DNA from: Paralvinella palmiformis
Lineage: Eukaryota; Annelida; Polychaeta; Terebellida; Alvinellidae
DNA: 64,000 bases
Assembly (NCBI GenBank): GCA_025642065.1
Contig: JAODUP010000018.1
Span: 926,501 to 990,500, forward strand
Direction of reading: 5' to 3'
In this document: positions 1 to 12,771 of the stretch, piece after piece
Layout: every line of letters starts with the position of its first letter
Position numbering within the stretch: the stretch's first letter is position 1
The notes under the pieces: generated by a model
Databases searched by the model: none
The model's input: only the letters and a program-made list of their open reading frames with translations
Told to the model about the DNA's origin: nothing
Made by a program: the position numbers and the translations under genes

Positions 1-3000
1 AAACCATACAATCATGTACAATTATATCTAGTTCACACGTTGTCAATTATTATTAATATGTACATATTACTTATATATTAGTATTGAGCTATAATTATGT
101 TGGTTACAACTGATATATATACTAATATATTATTACTCAATTATTATTAATATATACATATTACTTATATATTAATATTGAGCTATAATTGAGCTATGTT
201 GGTTACAACTGATATATATAAAGTGTTCCTGTTAGCATGTCTAAGAAGAAGCCATTGTTATTATTTTGCACAGACACACACACACACGCGCTCATTTTGA
301 AAAAGGTGATATCTTAAACTAGTGCCTGTGATCTTATGAACAATAAGTGCAGACTAAAATGATCAGCGTAAGTGTTCATGACATCACAAAATCAATACGC
401 GATGACTTAACATATCACTTCGAATTTTTGCAATATAACAGAAAGTAACTGATTTACAAGCAGTAAAGAGAAATCAGCAATGGTGCCAAATTATGCTTAG
501 TTACATGGAGACATCATCTGATAACCATTCTAATCATTAACAGTATATTCTGTAATTCTTGCTCAAACTGAATCACCAAGAGGTAACTCTATAATATTAT
601 CCAATTACAGCAAAAACAATCCTCCAGTAACAATCCGTAAAACAGTGCATTGATATCAGTAGGAAATACTATACTAGGAAATGTTGCAAGTACAGTTTAA
701 CTTATGATTCCTATGTTAAACCAAGAGAAATCAACAAGTTTAAAGGTATTACGATGATCGTGAACATCAATTTTATACAACACAACACACAAGTATGCGA
801 TAGTATTAAATCACAGAATAATGATCATTGTCTATACATAAATAAGGCCAATCAAACACAATCAAGCTAGTTACACAAGTTATACAGGGTCCATCAGCAC
901 AGATAACATACAGTTAGGCAGATACATGATAGGGCATAATTACCTTGGTCAGTCTACCTTGAACCTAGCAACAAAAAACAGACAGATCAGCTGTTTAGTG
1001 GCTACTAAACTAGCAACAAATTGTACAACCCAAGCTAAGGCATGCCAATAACGATATGTACAAACATATAATAATAATAACTAAATGTGTTATTGTTAAC
1101 AGAGTACATGTACCAGCATAGCATGAAGCCAAAACTGAAATTTTCATATCAATAGTGATAATCAGACTGGTTAATAAATGAGATGATGCACAGAGAACAA
1201 ATAATACTCCCATATGATATATGCTATAGCCTATGCTCATTATAATGCGCCAGCTATCGATCTCCTGTTTAGGTGAATGAATCACCTGTTAATGGTATTG
1301 AGAGTTGTCCAAAATGTCAAAACAGAACTGTAATTCAGACATAATGATTATGTAATGAAGACACACAAAGGATCCAGAAACACACACTATCAATTTTTTC
1401 CCCAAGTACACACGCACATTTATTCACTGTTTATTTACATTTGCCCACACGCACACACACCATTAAACAATATTTCATAAGTTGTGGCTCACAGTCATAT
1501 ATTATAAAGCCACTAGTCTGATTTCAAATACTGAAAGGTAACGTAAAATGTTCTAAGACTGCTGTTATGTGGTTAACATAGAGTCATCCTAAATGCCATT
1601 AAGTGACTATTTCCGACTCATTAGCTTCAACATTTACTGGAAGATTATTTAATGGCACTGAACCTAGATTTCCTCTCCATGCCTGTTCATTACCATCAAA
1701 CATATTAATCAGGCGTCAAGTGAATTTAAATATATAACCAACATGAATAGGGCTGACTGTTTCTAATTATGATTACATTAATAATAAATATACCATCTAA
1801 TTTATAACAAAAATAAATAACACGTTGATTGAATAGTAGCTTTATAAAATATCTATTATATCAGTAAATATTATATATTGTTATTATTTCAGAAGAAAAA
1901 GCTAACAGAAATCGACCTTATTGTTATTTAAATTTTTGTTTAAATCTTCCAAAATCAGATCTATTTAGTCCTAATATTTTAACTGGAATATAAGTGAATA
2001 ATTATCTGAGTTGATAACAAAGATGTCACCCAGTATTATATCAAACACATGAAACAGAATCTATTAATGACTCTCAAGATTGTGCTAATCAGAGAGCGAT
2101 CCAAACCTCCACCATGCCGGATTCTAGTTAATATTTTACCCAACAATTTAGGCACCAATGAGAGATAACAAATCACACAAAGCTCCTGGTCTTCAAAGTG
2201 TGAGATAAATAAGTTGTAGTTGGTGACGTATTTGAGTCATATGAAAAGCACTATTTTAACTAACAGAAATGTAGAGGTAAACAAACCAAAAATAGCAATA
2301 TAATTACTGGCACAACACCAATCAATCCGAGTACACGTACACTAAAATATGCACATAACTTGCATTTAATGTTTATGGTTGCGGGGAAAGTTAATATTTA
2401 ATTTCATATCATAATAGGCTAGAACGTAAACCTAAATCAGCATATAAAACGAATATTGATGAAAAAGAAAACTGATAATATTTTTAGTAATGAAATGTAC
2501 GTGAAGTGCAACACGTGTGCCACAATTTTGTATGTAGCACATACTCATGATAATAATTTGTGTCTACCTGTTTCTATTAAAATTAAAATACATGAATTTG
2601 TGCCTTTTTTCTAGACAAAACAACAATGACTTCTGCCTATAACTTACTTTCCAGTCACTAATAGCACATCCCACAGGCAGAGGTAACACTGGTACTGAAT
2701 TGCACGTTTAGAGGGTCAGCAGCACAGCACATTATCAACCGTGCCATGAGAGTCCAATCAAGCAGTGAATTACAGGTTTTACAAGAATATGGCGTGTAGT
2801 TCAATATCAATTAAGTCAGACATTTGAACTGGAACTAATCATGCAAATAAAAAGTACACCCATTATAGTTAATACTATTATTATTATCTAATGAACCTTT
2901 CCAAATTAAAAATCATTTTAAGATGGCACTTTACTGACATGACAAGAGAACAATGATTTATAACTGTCATTAAAAGAGTAGTTTATTAAAACTAAGAACA

Positions 3001-3095
3001 CATATCCTGGTAGGATACATACAATTCTATAATTTGGGGGTAAGGATGAAGCACCTAGTATCCCTATCTTTCTCCATCAGAGCTGCTTCTAGAAT
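1..3095. other. No gene seen; AT-rich with a 94-bp tandem duplication
   Basis: No exon with a recognisable protein and no RNA gene found. Bases 44-220 hold two adjacent copies, offset by 94 bp, of a unit containing TATTGAGCTATAATT and GTTGGTTACAACTGATATAT; the second copy has a small internal insertion. The rest looks like unconstrained intergenic DNA with short CA runs. Confidence 0.5.
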
Positions 3096-3106
3096 TCAGT
3101 TGCCAT

Positions 3107-3295
3107 ATGATTTTTGATGTTTCATGGCTACTTTTGTGCACAAAGCAGGCTAAATGGACGGAGCAATCTACAAAGGTAATTAGGTAAAGATGAAACACCC
3201 TTCAGACATGCCCGCACCGAGATTTGGACCCAGGTGGTTGAGATCTATAGCAGAACACGCTAGCACTAGTACCAGTTAGACCACGGAGGTGCCAC
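3107..3295 (-). mobile_element. SINE family A, minus strand, with target-site duplication
   Basis: Read on the minus strand it starts with a tRNA-like head (CCGTGGTCTAACTGGTA, a pol III A-box-like segment, then a degraded B box near GGGTCCAAATCTC). It continues into the family body (GTTTCATCTTT, CATTTAGCCT, TGTGCACAAAAGT) and ends in a short ATC-like tail. The 11-bp direct repeat TCAGTTGCCAT flanks it at 3096-3106 and 3296-3306, as expected after LINE-driven insertion. Confidence 0.8.
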
Positions 3296-3306
3296 TCAGT
3301 TGCCAT

Positions 3307-6120
3307 GAGAGATGTCCTGCTAAAATTATCATAAAGTATTGGATGCTCCTGACAAATGACAGAAAAATAGTGAAATCAAGAGCTATGACATACCTCCAAC
3401 ATCAGTAGTGGTTTGGTGTGCTTTAATATGTTTACAGAACATTGTCATGGCAATGACCAATCACCAAGAATATGTAAATGAAAACTTGACCCTGATGCAT
3501 ATTTGCACCTTGAGTTAAAGTTATTATTAATTGTAAATTGGCAGTTAAAAAGACTTCTACTAATACATGTTTCCACAATTATTATCCACATTGGTAAAAG
3601 GTTAATGGTGGTTTATTTAGACTAACACTAAGTACCAGGTCATACTTCACAATTTCTGAGTATGCTTGACAATGGTACAACCTCAGATTACTCCTCAGCA
3701 TTTGTATACATCTGGTTTTGGTATGTAATAAACAATGGTAATTAGAATATGAAATAAATATGATTAAAATTTTAATAAAATCAATGCCTGATATGAGCCA
3801 TCATTCTGTACATTAACAGCATCCACTAAACAGAATAAACAAACAATGCAGTCAAACACTGTTTGATACTTATATGTAATAATTGAAATATTTTATTTCA
3901 CAATAATATGACTGCTAACTCGTACTCAGTATTCGGTTTGTATTTTTCAGCCTACTGAAATGCAATAATTGCAATTATGTTTTCACTCATCACATTAATT
4001 ATCATGTAATCAATTTAGAAGTAACACTATGTGAATGTCTTTGTGTGTGGGGAGAGGTATAAATTACTATAATTTGTGACTAAAGCATCTGAATTGTTCA
4101 TAATGGGAGTTCATTTATAAAAAAATTGAATCTGTGTACAAAGAACACTCAACTTTCAGAAAATATTACTTAAATGTGTAAAGCTTATAAGATTTACCCT
4201 AAAACAACCAAAAATAATCACAAAAGGAAATAATCCTAATTACTGGAAGGTAGCAATTAAGTCTTCCTCAAATGCCAAATTGTATGGTGGGAAGGAAAAA
4301 ACGTCATGCATTCCAATGTCTGGTGGCACCAGGATAATGTCAGGTGGTACAAGGATTGTGTAGCCATCCTGATCCAGATCATAGATGTTTTGTTTTAGCT
4401 ATTATATTAACCTTATCTGCCACCTTGCACAACTTACTAACTAATTCAATCATCAGTTCAATTAGATCAATATGACAGCTCAGTAAACATTCTTGTTACA
4501 AGAGTACAAAACAGTCTTCATGAGGAACTTTGCTGTATAATTTTCTTTAATCATTTCAGTAAAATACGAGGCTGTTTGGACCAACTATACTGTAACATTC
4601 ATAAATACACTTTTATTCAAAAATTTCACATTTGGCTTACAGCTGTTCATATTGTTATAACTGGGTATTACAAACAACCTGTATTAAGTGGCATCAGATT
4701 TCAGAAGCATCTAGTCTGTATTTGGCTTTAAAATGGTGAGATCCACAGACAAGTTATAGTCGATTCATCAGCACTTGGAACTCAAACTTTTCAGTAGGAA
4801 ATACAGTAGAAGACACACTTTAAAAAATAGGTAGACCGTGGGGTAGTGGTAGTCAAACTAACTTACTGTGGGATAATGGTAGTCACACTAACACAGTAGG
4901 TGGCATTTCTCCATTGGAAGGGGGGGGGGCTCTCTCCTGAAAAAGTTGGGAAAATGAAGTATTTGGTGCATTCTACTATTCTAGACCACTTTTTAGACAA
5001 AACCAAAGTAGCCGACTGATTTTCAGCCAATAAAATAGTCGACAAGGGACTGTAAAATAGGTGACATATAGCATCAGATGTCGACTTCTATTGAAAAGGT
5101 GGGGAACTGGATTATTTAATACATGGATGATCACGATTATATTTTAACATCATTTATAATTTGAGTTAGTACATTTATATTAATCCGAATAATTTGAAAT
5201 GAAGGTGATTTGTTCCTTTAAAGTTTAAGTGAGAGAGTAGATGAATGCTTTATTTAACCTCTGCACTTATCATACCTCAAACATATGACCAAATGCAACT
5301 CTATTATGATATAACATAATGTTGTCAATGTTATTTGGAGGTAGAGACGTGCAGCTGTCCTTATTGGGCACAGCCACTAGGTGTTGATTTTTGTTGTATT
5401 GTTATTTTTCCTGATGGTGTCTATAGGGGTCTTTTGGGAGAAGTGGGGCAATAATGTCTTGTTGAAATGTTGTTTTTCTGATAATCAATGCTGCTAGATG
5501 GTGAAGTCTTCAGGAAGATGACGATTGAGATTTGTTTTGGTACATCGGAAGGGCTGGACAGTTCAGGAGATAATGTATAGGGTTGCACATCTGCCCCCAT
5601 TATAATAATAGACTGATTCAATTACCCCTGCTGCCACCATGCAGCAATATTTCACACTACTGTCTTGTTTAGAATTCTAAGAATCATTGTGTTGCATGGC
5701 GATTTATGTGTGTAGTGACCGATAAATGTCATACTTAAAAGCAGTTTTTAGGCTACTTACCAGCTATATTCGGATTTTATTTATAGTCCATTAAGGGTAT
5801 GGGATGTCCAGATAATAATTCTGCATTTAATAGGAATGGCATAGACTTCATCCAATAGATATATGCCACTAAACTAAGTAACGTTCAGCCCGATTTGCAT
5901 GGCTGTCATGGTTCGGTCTGTCTAGTTCAAATTTATTTTTTGTAGAACTGTTGCCATCTGACATGACGATTTGAATGGATAAAATCAATGATCACATAGA
6001 ATATAATTCGATGGGTGATTCCTATTACGATAACATTGGTATTTATACATAATATCTTGTATTGAAAGTGAACTAGGTATTTTCTTTTCTGAATCAGCCA
6101 TTCATGCAATGTTTATGTAA
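3307..6120. other. No gene seen
   Basis: AT-rich intergenic DNA. Short open frames occur, but none shows a recognisable protein or paired splice sites. Confidence 0.5.
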
Positions 6121-6126
6121 ATGTAA

Positions 6127-6248
6127 AACCCAAAATATTAATAAATTGTATTTGTTATAACCCAAAATATTAACAAATTGTATTTGTTATAACCCAAAAT
6201 ATTAATAAATTGTATTTGTTATAACCCAAAATATTAACAAATCTAACT
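6127..6248. repeat. 32-bp tandem repeat, array 1 (4 units)
   Basis: About four copies of a 32-bp unit, each with CCCAAAATATTAA and ATTGTATTTGTTATAA. The units alternate between an ATAA and an ACAA variant, so the true period may be a 64-bp dimer. The array ends at ACAAATCTAACTAAAGT, exactly as the second array does. Confidence 0.9.
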
Positions 6249-6352
6249 AAAGTAGTTGATCGATGCTGGTGAAGTAAGCATTAAACTAGAGCTTAATTGC
6301 ATATAAAAAGAAACCCATGTTCACTTGGATGGTTTCATCTGTTCATACAGCA

Positions 6353-6567
6353 GTTTGGTAACCCAATCACCACTATATTTGACCCTAAGTTCACTTATAT
6401 GGGGATTGTCATTAATTTTAACATTAACTTGCTATTTCAAGCAAATAATGTAATAATAAGGTTGCCAAAAAAGGGTGGTTATAGATTTGAAGCTGCTCTG
6501 CTTACCAGGTGGTTAGTTTTTACATAAGCTGGCTGCCCATTGACATCTAGAAAGGATGATGTGAATC
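6353..6567. repeat. 215-bp segmental duplication, copy 1
   Basis: Nearly identical to 7109-7323; I see about three to five differing bases in 215. It begins at TTGGTAACCCAATCACC and ends at GGATGATGTGAATC. In copy 1 it is separated from the 32-bp array by about 100 bp that copy 2 lacks. Confidence 0.9.
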
Positions 6568-6889
6568 CGCTCAATCATTGGGTTATATCTCAATAAGTAT
6601 TGTGTTCAATCCTTTGGAAAGACACAGTCGTTCAACTGAAATAATAGTATCTGTGTAAAATGAAATAATTTGGTGAAAGATTTCCAGTATTTATTGTTAG
6701 TGAAAAGTTGCCATCCCCTGTTAACAATTGACACCATAGCTGTTTCTAACCCAAGACTGCAGTTGGTAACCAATGCAACACATTTCGCCTGGATCGGTCT
6801 ATTCTATATATAATGCTGGGGTACTTGGCTACACATTATTTGGACTGAAGATATTAAGTCTGCATTAAGTTCACTGAAAGTATTTCCAT

Positions 6890-7105
6890 ATCAAAATGTT
6901 AACAAATTGTATTTGTTATAACCCAAAATATTAACAAACTGTATTTGTTATAACCCAAAATATTAACAAATTGTATTTGTTATAACCCAAAATATTAATA
7001 AATTGTATTTGTTATAACCCAAAATATTAACAAATTGTATTTGTTATAACCCAAAATATTAATAAATTGTATTTGTTATAACCCAAAATATTAACAAATC
7101 TAACT
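6890..7105. repeat. 32-bp tandem repeat, array 2 (about 7 units)
   Basis: Same unit as array 1, about seven copies. The later units keep the alternating ATAA/ACAA pattern, and the first unit is degraded. It runs directly into the second copy of the 215-bp segment. Confidence 0.9.
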
Positions 7106-7108
7106 AAA

Positions 7109-7323
7109 GTTTGGTAACCCAATCACCACTATATTTGACCCTAAGTTCACTTATATGGGGATTGTCATTAATTTTAACATTAACTTGCTATTTCAAGCAA
7201 ATAATGTAATAATAAGGTTGCCAAAAAAGGGTGGTCATAGATTTGAAGCTGCTCTGCTTACCAGGTGGTTAGTTTTTACATAAGCTGGCTGCACACTGAC
7301 ATCTAGAAAGGATGATGTGAATC
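7109..7323. repeat. 215-bp segmental duplication, copy 2
   Basis: Second copy of 6353-6567, joined directly to the end of array 2 at TAACTAAAGTTTGGTAACCC. Homology ends after GATGATGTGAATC. Confidence 0.9.
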
Positions 7324-7828
7324 ATTGCAACTCTTCTCGGTGCAACTGCGTTATTCCTATAGCAGAACTAGACGTTACTTTGATACCTTGATCAGATGTC
7401 AGACCAAAACAAACTATCTAAACTTGCCCTTTCAATGTAAATAACATAAACTGAATAACCAAGATTGCTGATCAGATTAATAATAATACTACTGATAGCA
7501 ATCCATTTTTGGCAGTTAATAAATAAACAAAGCAATCAAGGTCTAAGTGTTGCATTAATCTGCTTGAAAGACCTTTTCTCTTTTAGTTTATTGCCATCAG
7601 ACATCATTTCATCATCTGAATCCTCTATACCATCATTGTCAGTTCTGCTAATGACCCTGACTTGCTCTTGTCATTGTATAAATGAATGATTCGGTATCTG
7701 GTTTCCTATGCTAAATGACAAAATTTCCTCAAATTGATACCCACCTATTAAAATAGTTACTTGTCACAGTTACTAATTAGACAACACTTACCTGCCACTT
7801 GTTCTGTTAATAGCACGAAGTAAATAAT
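7324..7828. other. No gene seen
   Basis: Contains a 74-codon open frame at 7465-7689 with no recognisable protein. Nothing else noted. Confidence 0.5.
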
Positions 7829-8195
7829 ATATGGTTCCCACAGCCAAGGAAATATTTTTGTCATGACATTACCAGGACAAAATTACTATTTTCCAGGATA
7901 AAGTATACAAAACTTAAAGGTAATAAACCAAGATCAGTGCGAAAAAGCATATCATATTCATTAAATGTATGATTGATTACTGACATTTTTATGGTACAGC
8001 CTCCTCCCCATCCCTTCAAGCTATCTGATCCACCCACTTTTATTTAAATTTTAACTAATATCAAGACTATGTACCAGCACTTTTTCTTCTAAAGGATTTT
8101 TTCACAGGCAATATTTTTTCCAGGACATTTCCTGTCTTTGTAAAATTCAAGGACATTTCCAAGATCTGGAAAGTGAATTTGTTATTTTCTAGGAT
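7829..8195 (+). mobile_element. hAT-like non-autonomous repeat family E, copy 1
   Basis: Starts GGTTCCCACAGCCAAGGAAA and ends near AAATTCAAGGACATTTCC. The same sequence lies inverted at 29671-30118, and a shorter copy lies at about 57390-57555. Shared blocks include ATGATTGATTA, GTACAGCCTCCTCC and TTTATTTAAATTTTAACT. No protein is encoded. The CAGGGTTCCC-type end seen in the 29.7 kb copy suggests a hAT-like element. Confidence 0.7.
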
Positions 8196-9880
8196 GCACA
8201 GGTCTACAGGTACTCTCACAAAAATTTTAATTTGGTATTTTGATAAAGAAAATTAAACAAACATAAAAAAACTCAGTTTCTATAACCATATACAGTTTTA
8301 ATTAGGTCAATAGGTAACACATAAAAAAAAGTTATACACATTTTAATCAGATATATATCATGAATTTATGTCACCAATTACTATTTATTAGCATTGCCCT
8401 AATTGTGACCATCATAATGATAACACTAATTCAAAAGTTAAGGTTAATAACAGTTTATATGTCTATATGTAAAAAACTTCTTAATCTCCTCACAAGTAGA
8501 CAAGGAATTTATTACTAAAAATATCAACACACATTTTGCAGCCCCCAGAGCAATTAGTGCATGAAACGGCATACCCCTCTTTGCCCCTTTTCCAAGCAGC
8601 GTTGACAGTCCACCATTGTTTTTTTTGTGACGTTCAGTCATGACATTTATAAAAGTGCCTAGCATGGGAACCCTAATTACAGGCTGATAATATATATTAT
8701 GAAACATTCCCCAGATCAAAGGCAACTTAATTTGAGAGAAACTTCGACCTGGAGATTTACAATTAAGTATTTACATAATTGAATTAATTCGTTTACATTG
8801 CAGTGTTCAGTAGTGCTCTAAACTTCAGAGCACTATTGTCTATTAGTAGTAATATACGTGCCAGTAGACATAGTCAATAATTTTAATGCACTATGTCTAT
8901 GATAGTGCATTAAAATTATTTATATTAATTGTCATATTGCTAAAATGAGATATCCCCCCGATAATACTGACACGCACAATGACCCAGTAAGTGAGCAACC
9001 AGCTAACACTATCAGCAGATCTATCATTAAATGACATTATGACTATGTAAAGATAACAATAAACACTAAACAGTATGAGTATCGATAATCGACTATCGAG
9101 TGTAAATAACATAAAATTGATAAATGATAAAGCCAACTGTCAAATAGAAAACATATTTACACCATGCACATTATTTTATTACCAAAAATACTTACTCCTG
9201 CAAGGCCATCCATCTCGGTTAATATGTAAAATTTTGCAAAGCAACAGGTGTTAGAATGTTCAGAGAAGCCCACTGAATCACCAGCTTTATACTTGCAACG
9301 ACCGACTTAAGCCAGTGTGACAACAGGAAATACATCCTCACACAGCATATATCCTACATGTGGATGTGAACAAATACTTTTATAATGTTGTTTTTCTATA
9401 TTTGTTGAAAAGAATTGAAATTTCTTAAATATTTGATCATCTAATCAAATTATGGCAACTACTCTTATTTTGTTATTGGTTTCAAGGTTGTACCCAACCT
9501 AAAACAGCTAAAACAGAATATTTATCATGATGGAACGCTGTGATATCATAACGCCAAAGACTATTTAAGCTCTCTGATAACGCTATTTATATTATGCACA
9601 CACTATCTAGGACTAGGACTGCGTCTCATGAGTAACAGGTCGTTTCGTCGCCAATACCAATTCGTCACCAAAAGAAAGGTCTTTTCGTCTGTCGCCAATT
9701 AGCAGTTTCGTTGCCTTTTAAATGTGGTTTCGTCGCCTACTGAAGTTGTTGTAGTTGTTTTCATCACCACCAGTAATGACTCTAGAACACACACACATGC
9801 AAAATATGTGTTAATACATATTATGTGGACTATATGATAATAAAGTATATATAATGACATTCAAGCTATTTAAAACCATT
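8196..9880. other. No gene seen
   Basis: AT-rich intergenic DNA with short chance open frames. A small perfect inverted repeat (AGTGCATTAAAATTATT and its complement) lies around 8878-8918. Confidence 0.4.
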
Positions 9881-9884
9881 TTTT

Positions 9885-10085
9885 CGGCCATGGTCTCTAA
9901 TTTACAGCTTCGCCACGGGAACTAATTCTGAATAAATTTTAAATTTACCATGTATATTCACTGGAGAAAACCTTGCCTTTTGTCTGGTTGGACGAAAACC
10001 CCATTTACTATAGTGCCACGGTCGGGATTCAAACCTCAGACCTCCCGCTAAGCAAACCATGCATTGCGTGGGTAATTAATCCCAT
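9885..10085 (-). mobile_element. tRNA-derived SINE-like element, minus strand
   Basis: On the minus strand, GCGGGAGGTCTGAGGTTTGAATCCCGACC carries a B-box-like core (GGTTTGAATCCC) preceded by a weaker A-box region (CATGGTTTGCTTAGCGGGA), so the head resembles a tRNA. Downstream it runs through TTTTCGTCCAACCAGAC. Borders and family are uncertain. Confidence 0.45.
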
Positions 10086-10679
10086 ACGTACTCTACCCAT
10101 GATTTTTGTCGCCACCAGTAATTAATATAGAACGCATACACACTTAAAGCTTTTTTAAATTTATTTTATATTATAATGTTCATACATATTATATGGTAAT
10201 AATTAAAGTACATATAATGGCATTCAAGATATAACACTTATATAGCTGCCGTTTTCTCCCAACAGCCTACATTCCGTCCCTCTATTTGCAACAATTGAGG
10301 CTACCGATCCAACAGAGCCCTTCAATCAATTGGTGACATACTTCAACTGACTGGATGATCAGGAGTGTTTTTCCGATCTCTTAAATCATGGTCCATTTTT
10401 TATCAGCGAATTTCGACAAAGAACGGTGTGGAAGGATAACACAATTAAAAGGCTGAACAGTGGCGCTAAGAGCCAATTACAATATCCATAATTATAAATT
10501 TGTATAAACTAATCCAAGTGCAACACACCTACGTCAGTACGCAAGTACAATTCATTTCAAATGGTGTGGCCTTGCGGTGTGGTAGTCCAAAATTAAACAG
10601 GAAGTTATCATTAAATCATAGTCCAAGTTGATAGCAGGGGATATCTCAGCTAAGGAGTTGAAACAGCGTGCACGTACGC

Positions 10680-11400
10680 CTATATGTATATATCTGGATT
10701 TTGGCTGGGCCTAGGCTTGTGGTGGGAGTGCATGCAGCAATCCACGTTAAATAACATATATGTTCCACATTCGTCAATACTACGTCCAGCTAGGAGGCTT
10801 TGGTTTTTCACAATGCCGATGTCGAGTTCGTTATATTGTGTGCTGGTGAAGATAAGCATCTCTGCAAGCATAACTAAATTTCTAATTGTTATACTCTTCA
10901 GACTTAGCCGTGCTTCATATGGTCCAGATTATCTCTGAATAGTTGAAGTCCCCTGCTTTCACTGTGTGGGTGTAATCAGACTCTGATATTGAGCAGATGA
11001 AATAGCTTAGTGTTATTCTCCTCTGTACTCGATGGGCTCCGATACACACAACCTAGTATATAGCAGCTTGTCGTTACCTTTTAGTTTAATGCATCCAAGT
11101 TAGTATAGCTAAAGGTCTGGTAACCATTCAGTAAGATCAAATAAGCTCGCTATAGTGGGTACTGTGGAATGTTTCGGCTTTACCTCTTTCACCACGACCA
11201 CGTCCAAATTATACTGGCCAGTCACCAGCAGTATTTCATTAATCTTATTGTTAAACGTACATGCATTTGCATACATAAAAGTGAGGACGTACATTTCTTG
11301 GTTTTTGGTATGTGTGTAGATTGTCCTCTCCTCACCCTGATTTGACTCAGTTTGTCAAATCGAGTTTCCCTCATTCTGGATGACTTAAGTGGCATCATCA
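10680..11400 (-). pseudogene. LINE endonuclease-domain fragment
   Basis: Minus-strand reading gives MYANACTFNNKINE followed by LDVVVVKEVKPKH, the start of the apurinic-like endonuclease domain of non-LTR retrotransposons (usual form LYTNA.SL.NK..EL, then DII..TE). About 220 bp further, GDFNYSEIIW matches the later GDFN motif of the same domain. Frames are broken between the blocks and there is no reverse transcriptase nearby, so this is an old, truncated copy. Confidence 0.7.
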
Positions 11401-11523
11401 CTTGGGGTGCTGTGGGTTGATGATGTAGGGGTCACTGTTTCATGCATATTTGCGTGTTAATCAAATTGCTGGACAGTCTAAAAACGCATTTAATATATTA
11501 TTACGTTTAAACACTATCTCTTT

Positions 11524-11525
<2 letters not shown>

Positions 11526-11566
<41 letters not shown>
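11526..11566. repeat. (AT)n microsatellite
   Basis: About 20 uninterrupted AT units directly before a SINE A head. Confidence 0.95.
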
Positions 11567-11569
<3 letters not shown>

Positions 11570-11760
11570 CCGCTTCCGTGATCTAGCGGTAGCGTGTTGG
11601 ACCATGGATCACTACCACCCGTCTTCGAATCTCGACGTGGGCTTATCTGAAGGTTGTTTCGTCTTTGACTTTGCTTCATTACCTTTGGAGGTCGCTCGGC
11701 CCATTTAGCCTACCATGTGCACAAAAGTGGCCGTAAAACACCAATCATCATCACCATCAA
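11567..11760 (+). mobile_element. SINE family A, full length
   Basis: tRNA-like head with CCGTGATCTAGCGGTAGCG (A-box region) and TTCGAATCTC (B box), then the body TTTCGTCTTTGACTTTGC, GCCCATTTAGCCTACC and GTGCACAAAAGTGG, ending AATCATCATCACCATCA. It is wedged between an (AT)n and an (AC)n run. Confidence 0.85.
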
Positions 11761-11785
11761 CACACACACACACACACACACACAT

Positions 11786-12725
11786 CAGGGTTCGAAATTA
11801 ACGTTTGCCCGAGGCGAGTATACAAAAGTGACAGGACTAGTAAATTTTCAGTTTGAGTCTTCTTGCGGACGAGTACAATTATTAGGCTAGAATAAATTAA
11901 AATCGCATCTGCAACTACATATGTTATGGCCCAGATATAAAACCATTCTGTTTCAGTAACAATACCCCCGCCTCAAAATGTTTTTGAACAGCGAACAGAT
12001 TGTGCACGCTGGGGGCAAATGTGTTGAAGTGGAAATAGCACACTGTACCGTCATATCACCACTACGCGAAATTCCGTCTATGGTATACCCCGGTCCAGGG
12101 TTTTTCTCAATGAATTCATCCATTGACATTAATATAAAACATATATCATCATACTCGCTCGTTCGGTTTCTGGCCCGCTCCTGTTTCTAGTTAGACCATC
12201 ACTCGCATGAACCGGAGCACGTACAGCCGCCATGCAGCTTCTTCTACGCTGAAGCCTACTGGAGTCCAGACGGCCATATTTCTTTTCGCGACACAGCCAA
12301 ATACGTGACAGTCTAGTATGAACGACCTAGCTGGATTTGAAAGTCGAAGCCACTAGGTCGCCCATGAAACTTCCCTTTGAACTCAAATCTGAACAACTCG
12401 CTTGTTTGAGGGCATTTATAAATAAACAGTCGAAACAGAAATATTGACCCAAACTTAGGTTCCTCGATCCAGGCTTCAGCAGTTGAAACCAGATGCTCTT
12501 CTGGGATCAGCTACCAGTCACTTGAAGTTTCTTTTCTTTCTTCAAATAGACATTTAAGTGTATTTATAATGCTATACAAAACCATCTAAATTCGCCGATT
12601 ATGAAATATATTTTGTATGTTAAAGTTTATTTGGTGTAGTCAGAACTAGTGTATTATTCTCAGGACTAGTATATTTTCCAAGTTACTAATTCTGTGGACC
12701 AGTGACGAATTTTAATTATCTTCTA

Positions 12726-12730
<5 letters not shown>
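11786..12730. mobile_element. hAT-like non-autonomous element with terminal inverted repeats
   Basis: Left end CAGGGTTCGAAATTAACG; right end, reverse-complemented, AGGGTTAGAAGATAATTAA. This CAGGGTT-type end is typical of hAT transposons. Just inside both ends it has GGACTAGTA.ATTTTC-like sequence, shared in looser form with the element at 26806-27260. No transposase could be read in its 945 bp. It sits between (AC)n and (AT)n runs, so the target-site duplication cannot be judged. Confidence 0.65.

Positions 12731-12769
<39 letters not shown>
12731..12769. repeat. (AT)n microsatellite
   Basis: About 19 AT units directly following a hAT-like element end. Confidence 0.95.

Positions 12770-12771
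<2 letters not shown>

Noticed and set aside
6127..7105. CRISPR-like array of 32-bp repeats
   Set aside because: The repeats are directly adjacent with no unique spacers, and the DNA is animal.
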